Source: Mytilus californianus
Taxonomy: Eukaryota > Mollusca > Bivalvia > Mytilida > Mytilidae
Direction: 5' to 3'
Assembly (NCBI RefSeq): GCF_021869535.1
Contig: NW_026262679.1
Location: forward strand, 44,934,426-44,998,425
Length of the DNA stretch: 64,000 nt
Part shown: piece by piece, positions 1 through 10,168 of the stretch
Numbering within the stretch: position 1 is the stretch's first letter
How the letters are laid out: each line of letters starts with the position of its first letter
Position numbers and translations under genes: made by a program
The notes under the pieces: generated by a model
What the model was told of the DNA's origin: nothing
The model's input: the letters and a program-made list of their open reading frames with translations, nothing else
Databases searched by the model: none

Positions 1-36
1 CCCCCCCCCCCCAAACCAACCAACCAACCAACCAAC
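1..36. repeat. Poly-C run and (CCAA)n simple repeat
   Basis: Twelve C residues open the window and run straight into about six copies of CCAA. This is a low-complexity tract with no coding content. The C run may be a sequencing or assembly edge effect. Confidence 0.9.
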
Positions 37-38
37 TC

Positions 39-235
39 CTGTCGATGTGGAATAAACAAACACACAGTAATACGCACAGTAAAACTTAGTTTAAAAGAAG
101 TCCGAGTCCGATGTTAGAACAGGTAACAGAAGAAACTAAGCAAAATGACAATGATCAACATAAATTAACAAAGGACTTCTAGCAGTTACTGACATGCCAG
201 CTCCAGACCTAAATTAAACTGACAATTTATGTCTT
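39..235 (+). repeat. Mussel dispersed repeat, 3' part only (family R3)
   Basis: It matches the 3' part of the copy at 362-838. Shared words include AATACGCACAGTAAAACT, AAAAGAAGTCCGAG and CAGTTACTGACATGCCAGCT. It is a truncated direct duplicate of that element. I recognise the family as common in mussel DNA; the mechanism of spread is unknown. No open frame of note. Confidence 0.75.
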
Positions 236-361
236 CATCATATGAATATCAACCACAATCGATTTGTTGATTTGTATATTAACGCGATTTGAATATTGCT
301 TCACTGCTGTTGCTTCTTTTTTCCCGCTTCATTCAAACTTCACTATACGGTCCTGTGTTGA

Positions 362-838
362 TAAAATTGATAATGGAAATGGGGAATATGTCAAAGAGAC
401 AACAACCCGACCAGAGAGCAGACAACAGCCGAAGGCCACCAATGGGTCTTCAACGCAGCGAGAAAATCCCCTAAATAAAATTTTGTACTATTTCAGTGAA
501 AATGGACGTCACACTAAACTCCAAAACATATAAATGAACTAAAATTAAAAAACAAACAAAGACTAACAAAGGCCAGATGCTCCTGACTTGGGACATACGA
601 AAAAATGCGGCGGGGTTAAACATGTTTTGTGAAATCTCAACCCTCCCCCTATACCTCTAACCAATGTAGAATAAAGAAATACATAGCAATACGCACAGTA
701 AAACTCAGTTTAAAAGAAGTCCGAGCCGAATTCAGAATAGGTAACAAAAGATAGTAAGCAAAATGACAATGATACATAAATTAATAAAGGACTACTAGCA
801 GTTACTGACATGCCAGCTCCAGACCTCAATTAAATGAT
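362..838 (+). repeat. Mussel dispersed repeat (family R3), longest copy
   Basis: It starts with AATGGAAATGGGGAATATGT, passes through CAACAACCCGACCAGAGAGC and CGAAGGCCACCAATGGGTCT, and ends with the block shared with 39-235. The first ~110 bases recur at 36235-36352 in the same orientation. The short open frames over 264-533 are by-products of this repeat, not genes. Confidence 0.75.
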
Positions 839-1900
839 AGAATGCTATATTTTTTTTTTAAATATCCACTGTTATAAAAACCCAAACATTAGTTTATATG
901 TTGGTGGAAAAGGGCAAACTTATAATCATAACTTATCTACTGATAGTTAAAGACTATATCTAATTTAGACGGTTGTGGCTGTTCTGTCAAGTTTTTTTTC
1001 ATGCCTTCAAACGTTTTGCATTTTTTTACTTTCCAAACTTTTTGTCTTGAGCGGACCTGCTGAAGGTTTTTCAAGAATCACGTAATAAACTTGAATCAAA
1101 CTCTGGAATGTTCTATATTCTCTTCAATCAGACAATCAAGTGTTTTATGTTTTACAATCTATCAAATACTTACGCTATCAATGTAAGTACATAAAAGTCA
1201 TAAAAACATTTAACAAGATATTGTTTGACCTTTCTAAACTTAGCCCATGTTATGAATCAGTGAATCTTATATGTAATATTACAATTTGACTGTTAACTGT
1301 ATGTAAAAATAGATTTTTTTTAAATATAAATCTATATATATATACATGTGCGGTCTAATGATTTACATATATTTTTTTATTCTTCTTTGATACCAATGAC
1401 TTGAATATGAGTATTGTTCTGGTTTAATTGTTCTGGTGATCAGGATAAATAGTTTGTTCTGTAAATGTAATGTCTAACACAATCTTCTTTGGTGATAAAA
1501 AAAGATAATAAAAAAAAATAGCATAGCATATAAAAAAAAATAACAGTTTTAACATCAAACTTGTTGAACATCTATCATTTCGCGTAATATACACTTTCAT
1601 TTTTCTGACGGGACGTTAAAATCATGTATTAAACAAGCTAAAAGTATGTACAAGAACTGTTTTATTGTAATATAACTGTATAAATTACCAGTTCTTAGAC
1701 ACATTCAATTGTAATAAATGGAAAATTTATAATGTGTTTTAAGTCATTGATTAATATTCAATAAGATTAACCACCAGAACTAACCTGTTAAACACGCGTA
1801 TTACAATAACGATTTAAAGCTGGAAATGTTGAGATTCCGTTTTCAAAAAGTTTCAGACCTTTTACTCAAATATTTATGTGCCTTAAATCACTACGTTGTA
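839..1900. other. AT-rich intergenic DNA, nothing recognised
   Basis: No open frame over 60 codons, no splice-bounded coding stretch and no repeat I recognise. It has short A/T runs and a (TA)n stretch near 1332-1345. Confidence 0.6.
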
Positions 1901-1904
1901 TCGT

Positions 1905-2250
1905 CCTGAATATGCATTGCCGCTGGACGTTAAGTAGCCATCCATTCATCATCAAGACGTTGTTGCATACATGAATATGCATCAACAACCCCACAACCCA
2001 AATATTTTTTGTTTGTGTTTTACACAACTGTCTTCGATCCTGGTTGTATCTTGGCGTCCAGTTTTTATAGGTGGCCAAAAACCGGAGTACCATCCACCGA
2101 CAGGAAAAAGCAATCCTTGAAAACTAAGATTGGGGTCCAACTCATCTCATAACGAGCGTAGTTCGACATCACAAAATCACAATTGACAGGCTATGGATCA
2201 CTGTAGATGAACCACTTGGACAACTCGATTACCAAGACCCCTTCCCAAGG
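1905..2250 (-). mobile_element. tRNA-derived SINE relic
   Basis: Read on the minus strand, the head near 2245 contains a tRNA-like segment: a degenerate A box around AGTTGTCCAAGTGGTTCA and a weak B-box-like GATGTCGAACTACG. A non-tRNA body with GTCGGTGGATGGTACTCCGG follows, and the tail is GGACGTTAAGTAGCCATCCA. The order tRNA-like head, body, and a CGTTAA…CCAATC-type tail is typical of bivalve SINEs. Both boxes have decayed, so it is unlikely to be active. A related tail lies at 47140-47185. Confidence 0.5.
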
Positions 2251-2484
2251 GTTGTTTTCAACATGCAAGTTTTATTCCGTATAAAAATCAGGCAAAATGC
2301 ACTATTAGGATAGCAACTCGTTGAAAATGCAAAATTAACAAATAAATTTTAAATATTCAAATGTTCATAATATAATTAATAGCCGGTAAAAGGGGGGACA
2401 ATGGGACCGATTCATTTCTTTCATTTAACTCATCCCGTAGTCTTCAATAACTGTAACTCTATCTAGTGAAGAATATTAAAGATG

Positions 2485-2579
2485 GGTCCGACGACTTACA
2501 GAAAAGAGCGACGATTTACAGAAAAGAACAGAAAAGGACCGAAAAGGACCAAAAAGAATAGAAAAGAACCGAAAAGGAA
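2485..2579 (+). repeat. Left terminal inverted repeat with 10 bp phased A-tracts
   Basis: After the CGACGA(C/T)TTACAGAAAAGA head, A4-A5 runs recur every 10 bp (GAAAAGAACA, GAAAAGGACC, GAAAAGGACC, AAAAAGAATA, GAAAAGAACC). The right arm at 4663-4759 is its reverse complement with only a few differences. Helically phased A-tracts are the classic pattern of intrinsically curved DNA. Confidence 0.85.
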
Positions 2580-3826
2580 ATCTATTTTTTTTTTTTGCAA
2601 TCGAAGGAGACTAGCAAATTGCAAAATCATTAAAGTCTATAAGTGAAAAGATAGTTTCCAAAAAAACTTTCTTATTAGGTTTTGAAACCTTATATTGCGA
2701 CAGGACTAACTTACAATTGAAAAATTACCCTCTTATTAATAAAGGTAGGGTCGGATGCCTATCTTATATACTACAAATTACGAATAGGGGCTATTCAAAT
2801 GAGTTTTGAAAAAGCTCATACATTAATTTATATGTTATATCTATTTCAGTATTTAACAATATCGACTGCATCTTTCATCCGGTTTCTCTTCCCTTTTCCA
2901 ATCTGGTAGATTTTTTGCCTCTCCAATTTGTATAGACTTAATCAATTTTCTATCTCCATGTGCATTTCCTCACTTTTTTCATTCTCCTTAGATCTCTTGT
3001 TTAATTTCTCTTTCTACTTCATGCGTCTTACTATCTCTCTGGCACCCTTTCTCATTTAACTTATAAATATATAGACGAACTATTTACATATATATACATA
3101 TAATTACATTAAATTGCGCACAGGTTTTTTTATTTGTTAATAATCTCCATGCACAAGTTATTGCTATTTAAAAAATATAATATGCATATGAACAAATATT
3201 TTAATAATAAGATTAAAATCCTTGATAAAAAATATAAATGATAATTTATCATACTGGTCCAATTTTAATTTTTTAACTTCGACCAGGCCTTGGAGAAGAC
3301 ATTTTCGAAGAAAGAACTAAAATAACACAGAAGGGTACTTTCTAGCTCATCTAGCCTTAAGCGTCATGCCAAGTATTGTCATTACATAAAACCATTGGAT
3401 ATCAAAAAACCATTAGAAGTCTTCTAAGAAACAATTTCGACATTTAAACGAAATCTTTTACTAATGATACTGGGAAGATCCATAACTAATTTACAGTTTT
3501 TGTAGTCAAACCCAAGTAAGAAATGACCACCACAAAGGAACATAAATAGAACCATACACATAGTACATGCATGCAGGTTGTCAGATACCATCTCGTATAT
3601 TAAAATCACATCATGCAGAAATGACCTAATGTGTTCCTCTCCTAATTATGAGTTTTGCTGCAATATCCAAAATCAAAGTTGTGGAACATATTTTATTAGA
3701 ATCGTTGGTAATCCATGCAATTAGTGTCTCCTCCATGAGAGTCTTGAACATTAAAACTAAATATTAAATAAACGACACTGCTAATTTTTAGTGTTTGGTA
3801 CAGGTTGGCTATCACTGTACAACACA

Positions 3827-3876
3827 GTTTAACCATGGAAGTATTATATGTCAATATTATACTTCCATGGTTTAAC
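3827..3876. repeat. Near-perfect hairpin inside the 2.28 kb element
   Basis: Arms 3827-3847 and 3856-3876 are inverted copies with two mismatches in 21 bases and an 8-base loop. The central word is AACCATGGAAGTAT. It may be a structural part of the host element or a small nested foldback. Confidence 0.85.
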
Positions 3877-4144
3877 ATAGAACCCTATGGGAAAAACAGA
3901 GAACTATTTTTGTCAGAAAACACTGTCAAACATCCAAATATACTATCCACACTGATCTGTGTCCACACTTTTATAGTTTTAAAATAAAACGAAAAACGCA
4001 GAAAGGGAGAAAAATCAATATTTAAAGACAATTAATATTAAGGAGTTGATTTCCAATTAAGTTATCTTAACATATTTGTTGGTCGTATATGGCTGATCTA
4101 TTTCCGCAAACATTTTCTTCAAATCTATAATACTTTTCAATAGT

Positions 4145-4205
4145 CAAAAATAAAGTTTACAGTTTATTTAATAGTCAAAAATCAAGTTTACAGTTTATTT
4201 ATTTA
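4145..4205 (+). repeat. 31 bp tandem dimer
   Basis: AATAGTCAAAAATAAAGTTT and the following CAGTTTATTT are repeated once in tandem with one base change. It is a local slippage duplication inside the 2.28 kb element. Confidence 0.85.
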
Positions 4206-4662
4206 ATGACAATTAGTCGCATCTGGGACTTACATGAATAATACAGTCTCTTGGTCACAGGTTGTTAATTCCCTCATTTTTTTTTTAAATTCAAAGACTA
4301 ATTGCTAGTTTTATTTAAAAACAACAACATTATTTTATTAAAATGCTTATTGTATTTCGATACTATGCGAATAAAAGTCTTTGATGTGTTCATCAAAAGG
4401 CACATTTTGTTTCATGGTGTATAACAGGAGTGATTTATATTATACAGTGTGCAAATGATTACTTGTACATATATAAACATTTTTTTTTACTGAAAAACCA
4501 AGTTATAATACTGTCTTCTTTTTTTTTTTGTGTGTCCACATATCCCTATAAAATGTACAATCTAAGTTACAGTTATGCGTTCATTTATTACGAGGAATTA
4601 TTAACAATATCAAAATTTCGTGTGTATATAAATATGAAATAAATATATGTATGCTCTTTTTG

Positions 4663-4759
4663 GTTCCTTTTCGGTTCTTTTCTGTTCTTTTTTGGTCCTT
4701 TTCGGTCCTTTTCTGTTCTTTTCTGTAAATCGTCGCTCTTTTCTGTAAATCGTTGGACC
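4663..4759 (-). repeat. Right terminal inverted repeat with 10 bp phased T-tracts
   Basis: Reverse complement of 2485-2579, with TTTT runs every ~10 bp. A lysine-rich open frame read here on the minus strand (67 codons) is only the translation of the repeat. Confidence 0.85.
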
Positions 4760-4964
4760 GTTAAAGATCTGTCAAATTCCCTGAAGGACATAAAACATTC
4801 ATATAGAAGTAACGACAGCCGCTATCTGGCGACGTTCTCGAATCTTGCAGTAATACTTTATACTAAGGATCTAATTCCCTCTGGCAGAGTCTACTTATGG
4901 TGAATTTGGCTTCTTTGTGGGTCCCTTTTGGTCATAAGGCTCCTTACATTTCTACTTATTTATA

Positions 4965-5070
4965 TTAACATCGCTGGCTTTCAAATGTTAAGGTTTGAAC
5001 GTTACTGATGAAGTAAATCCAGAAAAGAGCTTCGGACACACGAAATATATTAGTCTTTTTTTCATCTCAT
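4965..5070 (+). repeat. SINE-like repeat family 2 (GATGAAG…CTTCGGAC)
   Basis: It contains TGGCTTTCAAATGTTAAGGT, then GAACGTTACTGATGAAGTAA and GAGCTTCGGACACACGAAAT. Other copies: 24475-24560 (minus), 28780-28925 (minus), 39225-39345 (plus) and 43905-43995 (minus). The block ACTGATGAAG…TTCGGACGC is the most conserved part. Non-coding. Confidence 0.7.
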
Positions 5071-5299
5071 ATTCTATGGAAATGTTATTTCTTGCTCTCC
5101 TAAAAATCAATCTATTGAGGATAACACATGTGCTTTTATTTCGATCGGAATCTAAAACAGTTTGTCTTAAATGTTGAATTTGTAAAGCTTATATCCTTAA
5201 TATCTTTACAATGTATCTGAGATATGCATTCATAAGAAATGTACTTCCGTATTTTTCGTAGAGTAAAGAAAACAACACACGTAATAAGTGTATATTAAA

Positions 5300-5605
5300 A
5301 AACTCGTTGAGCTAGGAGCATTTATATTTGGCAAAACCTTCCTGAAGTTTGAGTTCTCAATGCTCTTGAACTTCGTTCTTGTTTTGACCTTTTAATTGTG
5401 TTTATTCGAGCGTCACTGATGAGTCTGTTGTTGACGAAATGACCGCCTGGCGTATAACCCGAATAATTCAGTCGTTCTATTCCGCTGATCAACGATGGCC
5501 TCATCGCGTGCGAGAAAATCGGACACGGAGAGGAATTGAATTATTCGAGTTACCTGGTGTACAAAATTTTAAATCTGGTATCTTGGATGAGTTTTTGATA
5601 TATTT
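5300..5605 (+). repeat. SINE-like repeat family 1 with hammerhead-like core, interrupted
   Basis: The copy contains CAATGCTCTTGAACTTCG, then GAGCGTCACTGATGAGTC and GACGAAATGACCGCC, and resumes with CAAAATTTTAAATCTGGTAT. Comparison with 27060-27265 shows a 99 bp insertion at 5455-5553 splitting the conserved CTGGCGTACAAAA segment. The core has the order GCGTC-A-CTGATGA-(GTC…GAC)-GAAA. That matches the hammerhead conserved nucleotides, but there is no room for stem I. Confidence 0.7.
5455..5553. mobile_element. 99 bp MITE nested in a SINE-like repeat
   Basis: It begins TAACCCGAATAATTCAG and ends TTGAATTATTCGAGTTAC, giving an imperfect ~17 bp terminal inverted repeat. It is flanked by CTGGCGTA (5447-5454) and CTGGTGTA (5554-5561), an 8 bp target duplication with one change. 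Uninterrupted copies of the host repeat have this word once. An 8 bp duplication suggests a hAT-type origin. Confidence 0.75.
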
Positions 5606-7280
5606 TAGATATACCTAATGGGTAAATTCTTTAAATTAATTTTTTAATTATATATTTTAAATTGATGGAATTTTAAGAAATTACAAGTTCTGTCAGAAAA
5701 AAGTAATATAAAACATAGAAATATAAGAGTACGGAAATAAGGTACACGTGGCATGACTAATAGGTTAAATTGACCAGTAAGTGTCTGGACATGATTAACA
5801 TGACATTAATGGTACATGAAAAAGTCTCAGTGGACGGAAACTAGAGGTGACAATTATTTTATCCACCGGCCTGGAGATTTGTCCATGACGTCAATCATTC
5901 AATGTGGTTAATCGAAAGTTACAGGTACAAGGTATAATACCTTTTTCATGTGGTTTTTGTTAAAATTTTTGTGGTTTATTGGTCTGATAAATTCTTATTG
6001 CTGAATAAGCGATGTATTAAATTATGTCATGGAAATTCAATAGATATTTTTATCATAAAAGACTACTTATAAAATTGTGTAATTATAATCTGTGTGATAA
6101 CATGTAAGTAATACATAATTATACGGTCGTAAAAACTTCGTACCAGAATTTTCTTTTTATTTTCTGCAAGTGCGGATTAGGTGTATACATCGTGACCATC
6201 CGGTTTAAGTTCAAAGCCGTTAGAGCTATTTCGTAATTAAAAAGGCAATGCAAGAAAATCGAGTACAAAAGAATAATGATTGTGCACTATTAAATGTATG
6301 CAGAATAAAATAATAAAAACGATGTCAATGCCTATTTGTGTGTTCCAACTTCCCATTTTCTCTCAAGACAGTATTTTATAGGAAATTGAAATTGCAAAAC
6401 TAGGACATGTTTTATTTTCGTCATTAAATTACTGACGGAAATGTGAATATTGCTTAATACCATAAAATATTGTTATAAATCAAAATTGTATTTGTAGTTA
6501 AATATTCATTTGTACTTACGTGCTAATTAGTAAGTCTTTAGTAATTTAAAACACAGGCATCAAGTTTAATTGTAGAATGTAAACTAAGGCTGCTGAATTT
6601 GATATACTAGGCAATCTTTTAAACTGTGTAAATAATCGTTATTTTTTTTCTTTATTTTTTTTTTGGGGGGGGGGGGGGGCAAAATAAAGGTTTGAAGCTT
6701 TTGAATTATAATATTTATTAGCTCTTATTTACACCTGTCATTTTTTTTAGATATGCATATTTTTGTTGTTTGTATTGCGAATATTTTCTAATAGGGGTCT
6801 TTATTTCTGGGATGGATTTTCTTTTGTATATTAATATTCTTCATGATTAAAGAAGATGGGAGTGTTCGCAAACTAATGTACGTGACTGTTCCAATGCTGG
6901 TACCTTGCCAATGGTTGTTAATACCTCTTTATCGTTTTCTTCTCTTAAAGAACCTGGACTTCTTTCATATTTATTGTTGTTAATTCATTATGTGTCTAAG
7001 TGTTAGGCGGTTTTAAGTTTAATACGCGTGATTCAGATGTTTGTTCATCGATCGTTGAAGGACATAAAGAGATAGCTAGATACTTTTTTTATATGATCAT
7101 TTAGATTTTGTTGTATCGTATTCACATTTCCGTATTCCTTTGCTTATTTATTACGCGGAATTTTACCCAACTTCATACCTATAAACATATGTATTTGAAC
7201 CAACTGAAAGGCTATAGATAACGTGTTTTTTTATACGTTATTTCCATCACCCAATATTGACGTTCTTCACATTTGGATAT
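5606..7280. other. AT-rich intergenic DNA with a poly-G tract
   Basis: No coding signal. The only landmark is a T-run followed by 14 G at about 6666-6679, a typical slippage-prone homopolymer. Nothing else recognised. Confidence 0.6.
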
Positions 7281-7282
7281 TT

Positions 7283-7331
7283 CATTTCAGATTTCGGTTA
7301 ACATTTTTGCCATATACCGAAATCTGAAATG
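7283..7331. repeat. Perfect 16 bp hairpin
   Basis: CATTTCAGATTTCGGT at 7283-7298 is exactly reverse-complemented at 7316-7331, with a 17-base loop. The arms extend imperfectly outward. Possibly a tiny foldback element; no flanking duplication is evident. Confidence 0.85.
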
Positions 7332-7599
7332 TTGAAATAATAAGAGACATAAGGAGAATAATGTTTGATTTAATTAGCACCCAGGGAATTTTTAACGATG
7401 CAAATAATTTAGAATAATATTACTAAAATAAGTCTGATATCGTTTCCGTCCACTTTTTAAACATAAATTGACAATCCTTTTTAAGAATTTATTTCTGAAA
7501 ACTATTACCCAAATCGGATAAATTAAAGTATCTCAGTGCAACGTCATTCTAACGTAAAATAAAGCAATTTTGGCAAAATCATTTATAAAATAAAATATA

Positions 7600-8075
7600 C
7601 TGGAGCACCTAAAAGTAAGTTCGAAACAAACTCGCGAAACTCGGGAGCAAAATTCTTAAAATATGATATTTGTTGTATCAAACACTTATAAAAGCTTTGG
7701 TTTTAATTTTGTTAAAATAAGCTCAAAAACGTCGCTGATGTTTTATTGACTTGGCAGTGGATAATTTAACTTCATTTGAATCCGTATTTATGCTACCTTT
7801 AATTTTGACGCTAAGCTGGAGCTAGGCTGCGCATGTGAGTAGCCCCACAAAACAATTTTCGTAAATAGATAAAACTATGATTTACATATTTGTTTAATCT
7901 ATGACATGACATCAAACAGACCTAGACAAATCGTCATTATACGATTTTACGTGCTTGTCTTTCTATTTTTATCTCTATTTATGCTTTAATCGGGTTTTAT
8001 GGTCGTTGGCATTTTTCAAATGTCATTTAGATGGTTAATTAGATGACGTCTAGTCTTAAAAACGCATACAAGGGC
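7600..8075 (+). repeat. Dispersed ~480 bp repeat shared with 60.7-61.2 kb
   Basis: Shared words with 60700-61200, same orientation: AGCTCAAAAACGTCGCTGATG (one base different there), ATCAAACAGACCTAGA, and GGTTAATT(A/G)GATG. The copy at 60.7 kb has identifiable ends; this one has lost them, so it is an older fragment. No coding content. Confidence 0.7.
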
Positions 8076-8319
8076 TTCTCAATAACAATTACAAAGTAGC
8101 TACCCCTATCATTTATCTTCACGTTCCGTTATATAGATAATGTCCTTAAACTGAATTATTTAAATTTGGTAAAAGTGTTGATTGCATCTATTCCATTACA
8201 TTCCAAATAATTTATATCACATGTTCAGCGTACATTGACTTACACGTACAAATTAACAATGAGAGTCTGTTGAACTTTACGATGAGTTAGATGACATTAA
8301 TTTCCCAATTGTTGATTAA

Positions 8320-8960
8320 AACTTTTTTTTACGGACGTCACCATACTTGGTGTACCGTTGCGGAATATCTGTCCTAAATGACCACACATGTATTCCATTT
8401 TTCTTACCCATCTTTCCCTGTTCATGAAAATGCGGGAGTTTTTGATCGATAACATATTTCTGGTACTTATATGAAGCAGAATTCACACAAAACCTTCTCA
8501 AATACAAAATGAAAAATAAACGTCTTGCAAAGTTCTTTAATTCTGACTGAGAGTGGATTTGCATGGCGTATGATGCATGCATAGACGGAGAAGCTTGCAT
8601 TGTCGACGCAACCGGTCTGGCTCCTTTTGTAGTTCATGTGATTACATCAGTTTTTGTTTGTTTCCTTGATTTGTCTTTCTAATCAATTGATGAGATTTGA
8701 ACATCGGTAAAACTACTGTTGCCAATAACATGACATGTCACCGATTATGACTTTTTAACGGAGGTTTACTTATTTCAAGCGTCGCAGTAGGTGCCCTATA
8801 AGATAAGGAACCACGTACCCTTTCGTAAAACCCGATTTCATACACAGCTTTTAGTAGGCTTCATGTTGCTCAGTCTTTAACTTTCTGTGTAATGAAAGTC
8901 TATAGCTGTTTGTCATTTTCTTTTGTCAACGATGTGATCTGTCCTTGGTCTTGCGATTTT
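8320..8960 (+). repeat. Mussel dispersed repeat (family R1), decayed long copy
   Basis: TTTACGGACGTCACCAT and CCGTTGCGGAATATCTGTCC mark the start. A stretch related to TTGCTCAGTCTTTAACTTTC (8869-8888) marks the later part. R1 is the most frequent repeat in this window; other copies are at 14047, 15575, 24798, 37355, 43640, 44300, 48463, 49405, 62127 and 63215. A 94-codon open frame on the minus strand (8316-8600) falls inside it and is not a gene. Confidence 0.6.
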
Positions 8961-8962
8961 GA

Positions 8963-9311
8963 ATACTAGTACCCCCTTGTGTTGACATGAAATATCATTG
9001 TTATGTTCTTTATCTGTAAATTAACGGTTTATCAAATTTCCCCTCATTCGAAACCAAAGGTTTTTCTACCGCAGTCATATATTGGCATAAATTTTCAGTT
9101 TTTAATTTTCTTCAATTTCCTATTTAACTTTGCCGTTCAATATTTACATTAGAGCGCAATTGATGAGTCTCATGTGTTTTGCGTATCATATTATAAGCAT
9201 TGTATCTTTGATCAGTTTTGGCAACCACTGTATTGATGCCACTTTTCGTGGAAGTTTCGTTATCGGGGGTATCACTAGTCCAGTAATGTTCTGTTGACAT
9301 GAAATATCATA
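8963..9311 (+). repeat. Family 1 repeat as a 312 bp tandem dimer
   Basis: GTTGACATGAAATATCAT occurs at 8981 and again at 9293, both preceded by a CTAGT…TG(T) segment. So slightly more than one 312 bp unit is present head to tail. The unit carries the decayed core GAGCGCAATTGATGAGTC. The second part carries AAGTTTCGTTATCGGGGGTA, which on the minus strand reads GATACCCCCGATAACGAAAC. Tandem head-to-tail arrangement is what repeats spread through circular RNA leave behind. Confidence 0.6.
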
Positions 9312-10033
9312 TATATATGTAGGACTCAAATCTATGGTGGGTTCCAGATCTATGGCAAATTCCTAATCTATTGTGAATATGACGTCACAAACGCCAAACA
9401 AATCATAAATCTATGGCAGTTTTTTGTTTTCTCCAAATCTATGGCAGATTTTAATATTACGTAATTTTCCGGGGAAAAAAAGTAAATTTTAACGTCACAA
9501 TTAAATCACGCAACGCAGCCGCTAACGAGGACGGTTTTGTCATATGGAAGGCAAAGAAAAGGCCAGTTTTCAAGGACCCTAATCCATATTTCAGAATTCG
9601 AGTTTACGTTAACGGAAATCCATGCACAGAGTAGGAAATGCTTATTATTCCGGTGCACATCATGTCGTCCCTAAAGTATGTGTCCATTTCACAAATGGTT
9701 ATAGATATGCTTCCTAGTCGATCGTATTTCTTATCCGTTTTTTTTTTTTGTACTGGCTTTTACTTAAAAGCAGCTTTTTCGCTACTTTTTGACATTTATA
9801 CTTGTTTAAGGCAACTTTGAAATCATTGGTCAGATATGTACTGAATGGTCCTTCATTTGCAGAAAATCTGCCATAGATTTGAAAACTAGAAATTCGCCAT
9901 AGATTAAGAAACTAAAAATTGCCATAGATTAGGATTCTAAAAAATCTGCCATAGATTGGGGATGGCATGACGTCATATCTACCATAGATTAGGAATCTGA
10001 CATAGATCTGGAACCCACCATAGATTTGAGTCC

Positions 10034-10082
<49 letters not shown>
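9312..10082. mobile_element. ~770 bp foldback element with AATCTATGG arms
   Basis: The left arm (9312-9460) opens TGTAGGACTCAAATCTATGG. The right arm (9858-10035) closes CCATAGATTTGAGTCCTACA, its exact reverse complement. Both arms are arrays of AATCTATGGCA-type motifs at irregular spacing: at least five on the left, at least seven on the right. The unpaired middle (9480-9850) includes TACGTTAACGGAAATCCATG but no long open frame. The edges lie in (TA)n tracts, so no target duplication can be read. Confidence 0.8.
10036..10082. repeat. (AT)n microsatellite
   Basis: About 22 uninterrupted AT dinucleotides at the outer edge of the foldback element. The opposite edge has a short ATATATAT. It encodes the poly-(YI) stretch of a spurious minus-strand frame. 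Confidence 0.95.
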
Positions 10083-10083
<1 letters not shown>

Positions 10084-10168
10084 TCTAGAGATTTGCACAA
10101 CGATACTAATAAAAGATGGTATTATACGAAGATGTTGTTATTAAATCGTGTTGACAAATATTTCGGCT

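Larger units (their letters stand above)
2476..4768. mobile_element. 2.28 kb TIR element with 8 bp target duplication
   Basis: Nearly identical inverted copies lie at 2485-2579 and 4663-4759. The element runs 2484-4760, begins GGGTCCGACGA and ends TCGTTGGACCG. It is flanked on both sides by the direct repeat TTAAAGAT (2476-2483 and 4761-4768), which fits an 8 bp target-site duplication. The interior has no transposase and no open frame over 75 codons, so it is non-autonomous. An 8 bp duplication suggests the hAT or Merlin superfamily. The TIRs are made of a 10 bp periodic A-tract repeat and are far better conserved than the surroundings. Confidence 0.75.

Noticed and set aside
4588..4791. Lysine-rich 67-codon frame
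   Set aside because: Translation of the 10 bp periodic A-tract TIR.
8316..8600. 94-codon minus-strand frame with a plausible-looking C-terminal half
   Set aside because: The DNA is a decayed R1 repeat (TTTACGGACGTCACCAT…), seen elsewhere without the frame.
9912..10100. Frame with poly-(YI) stretch
   Set aside because: Reads through an (AT)n microsatellite and foldback arm.
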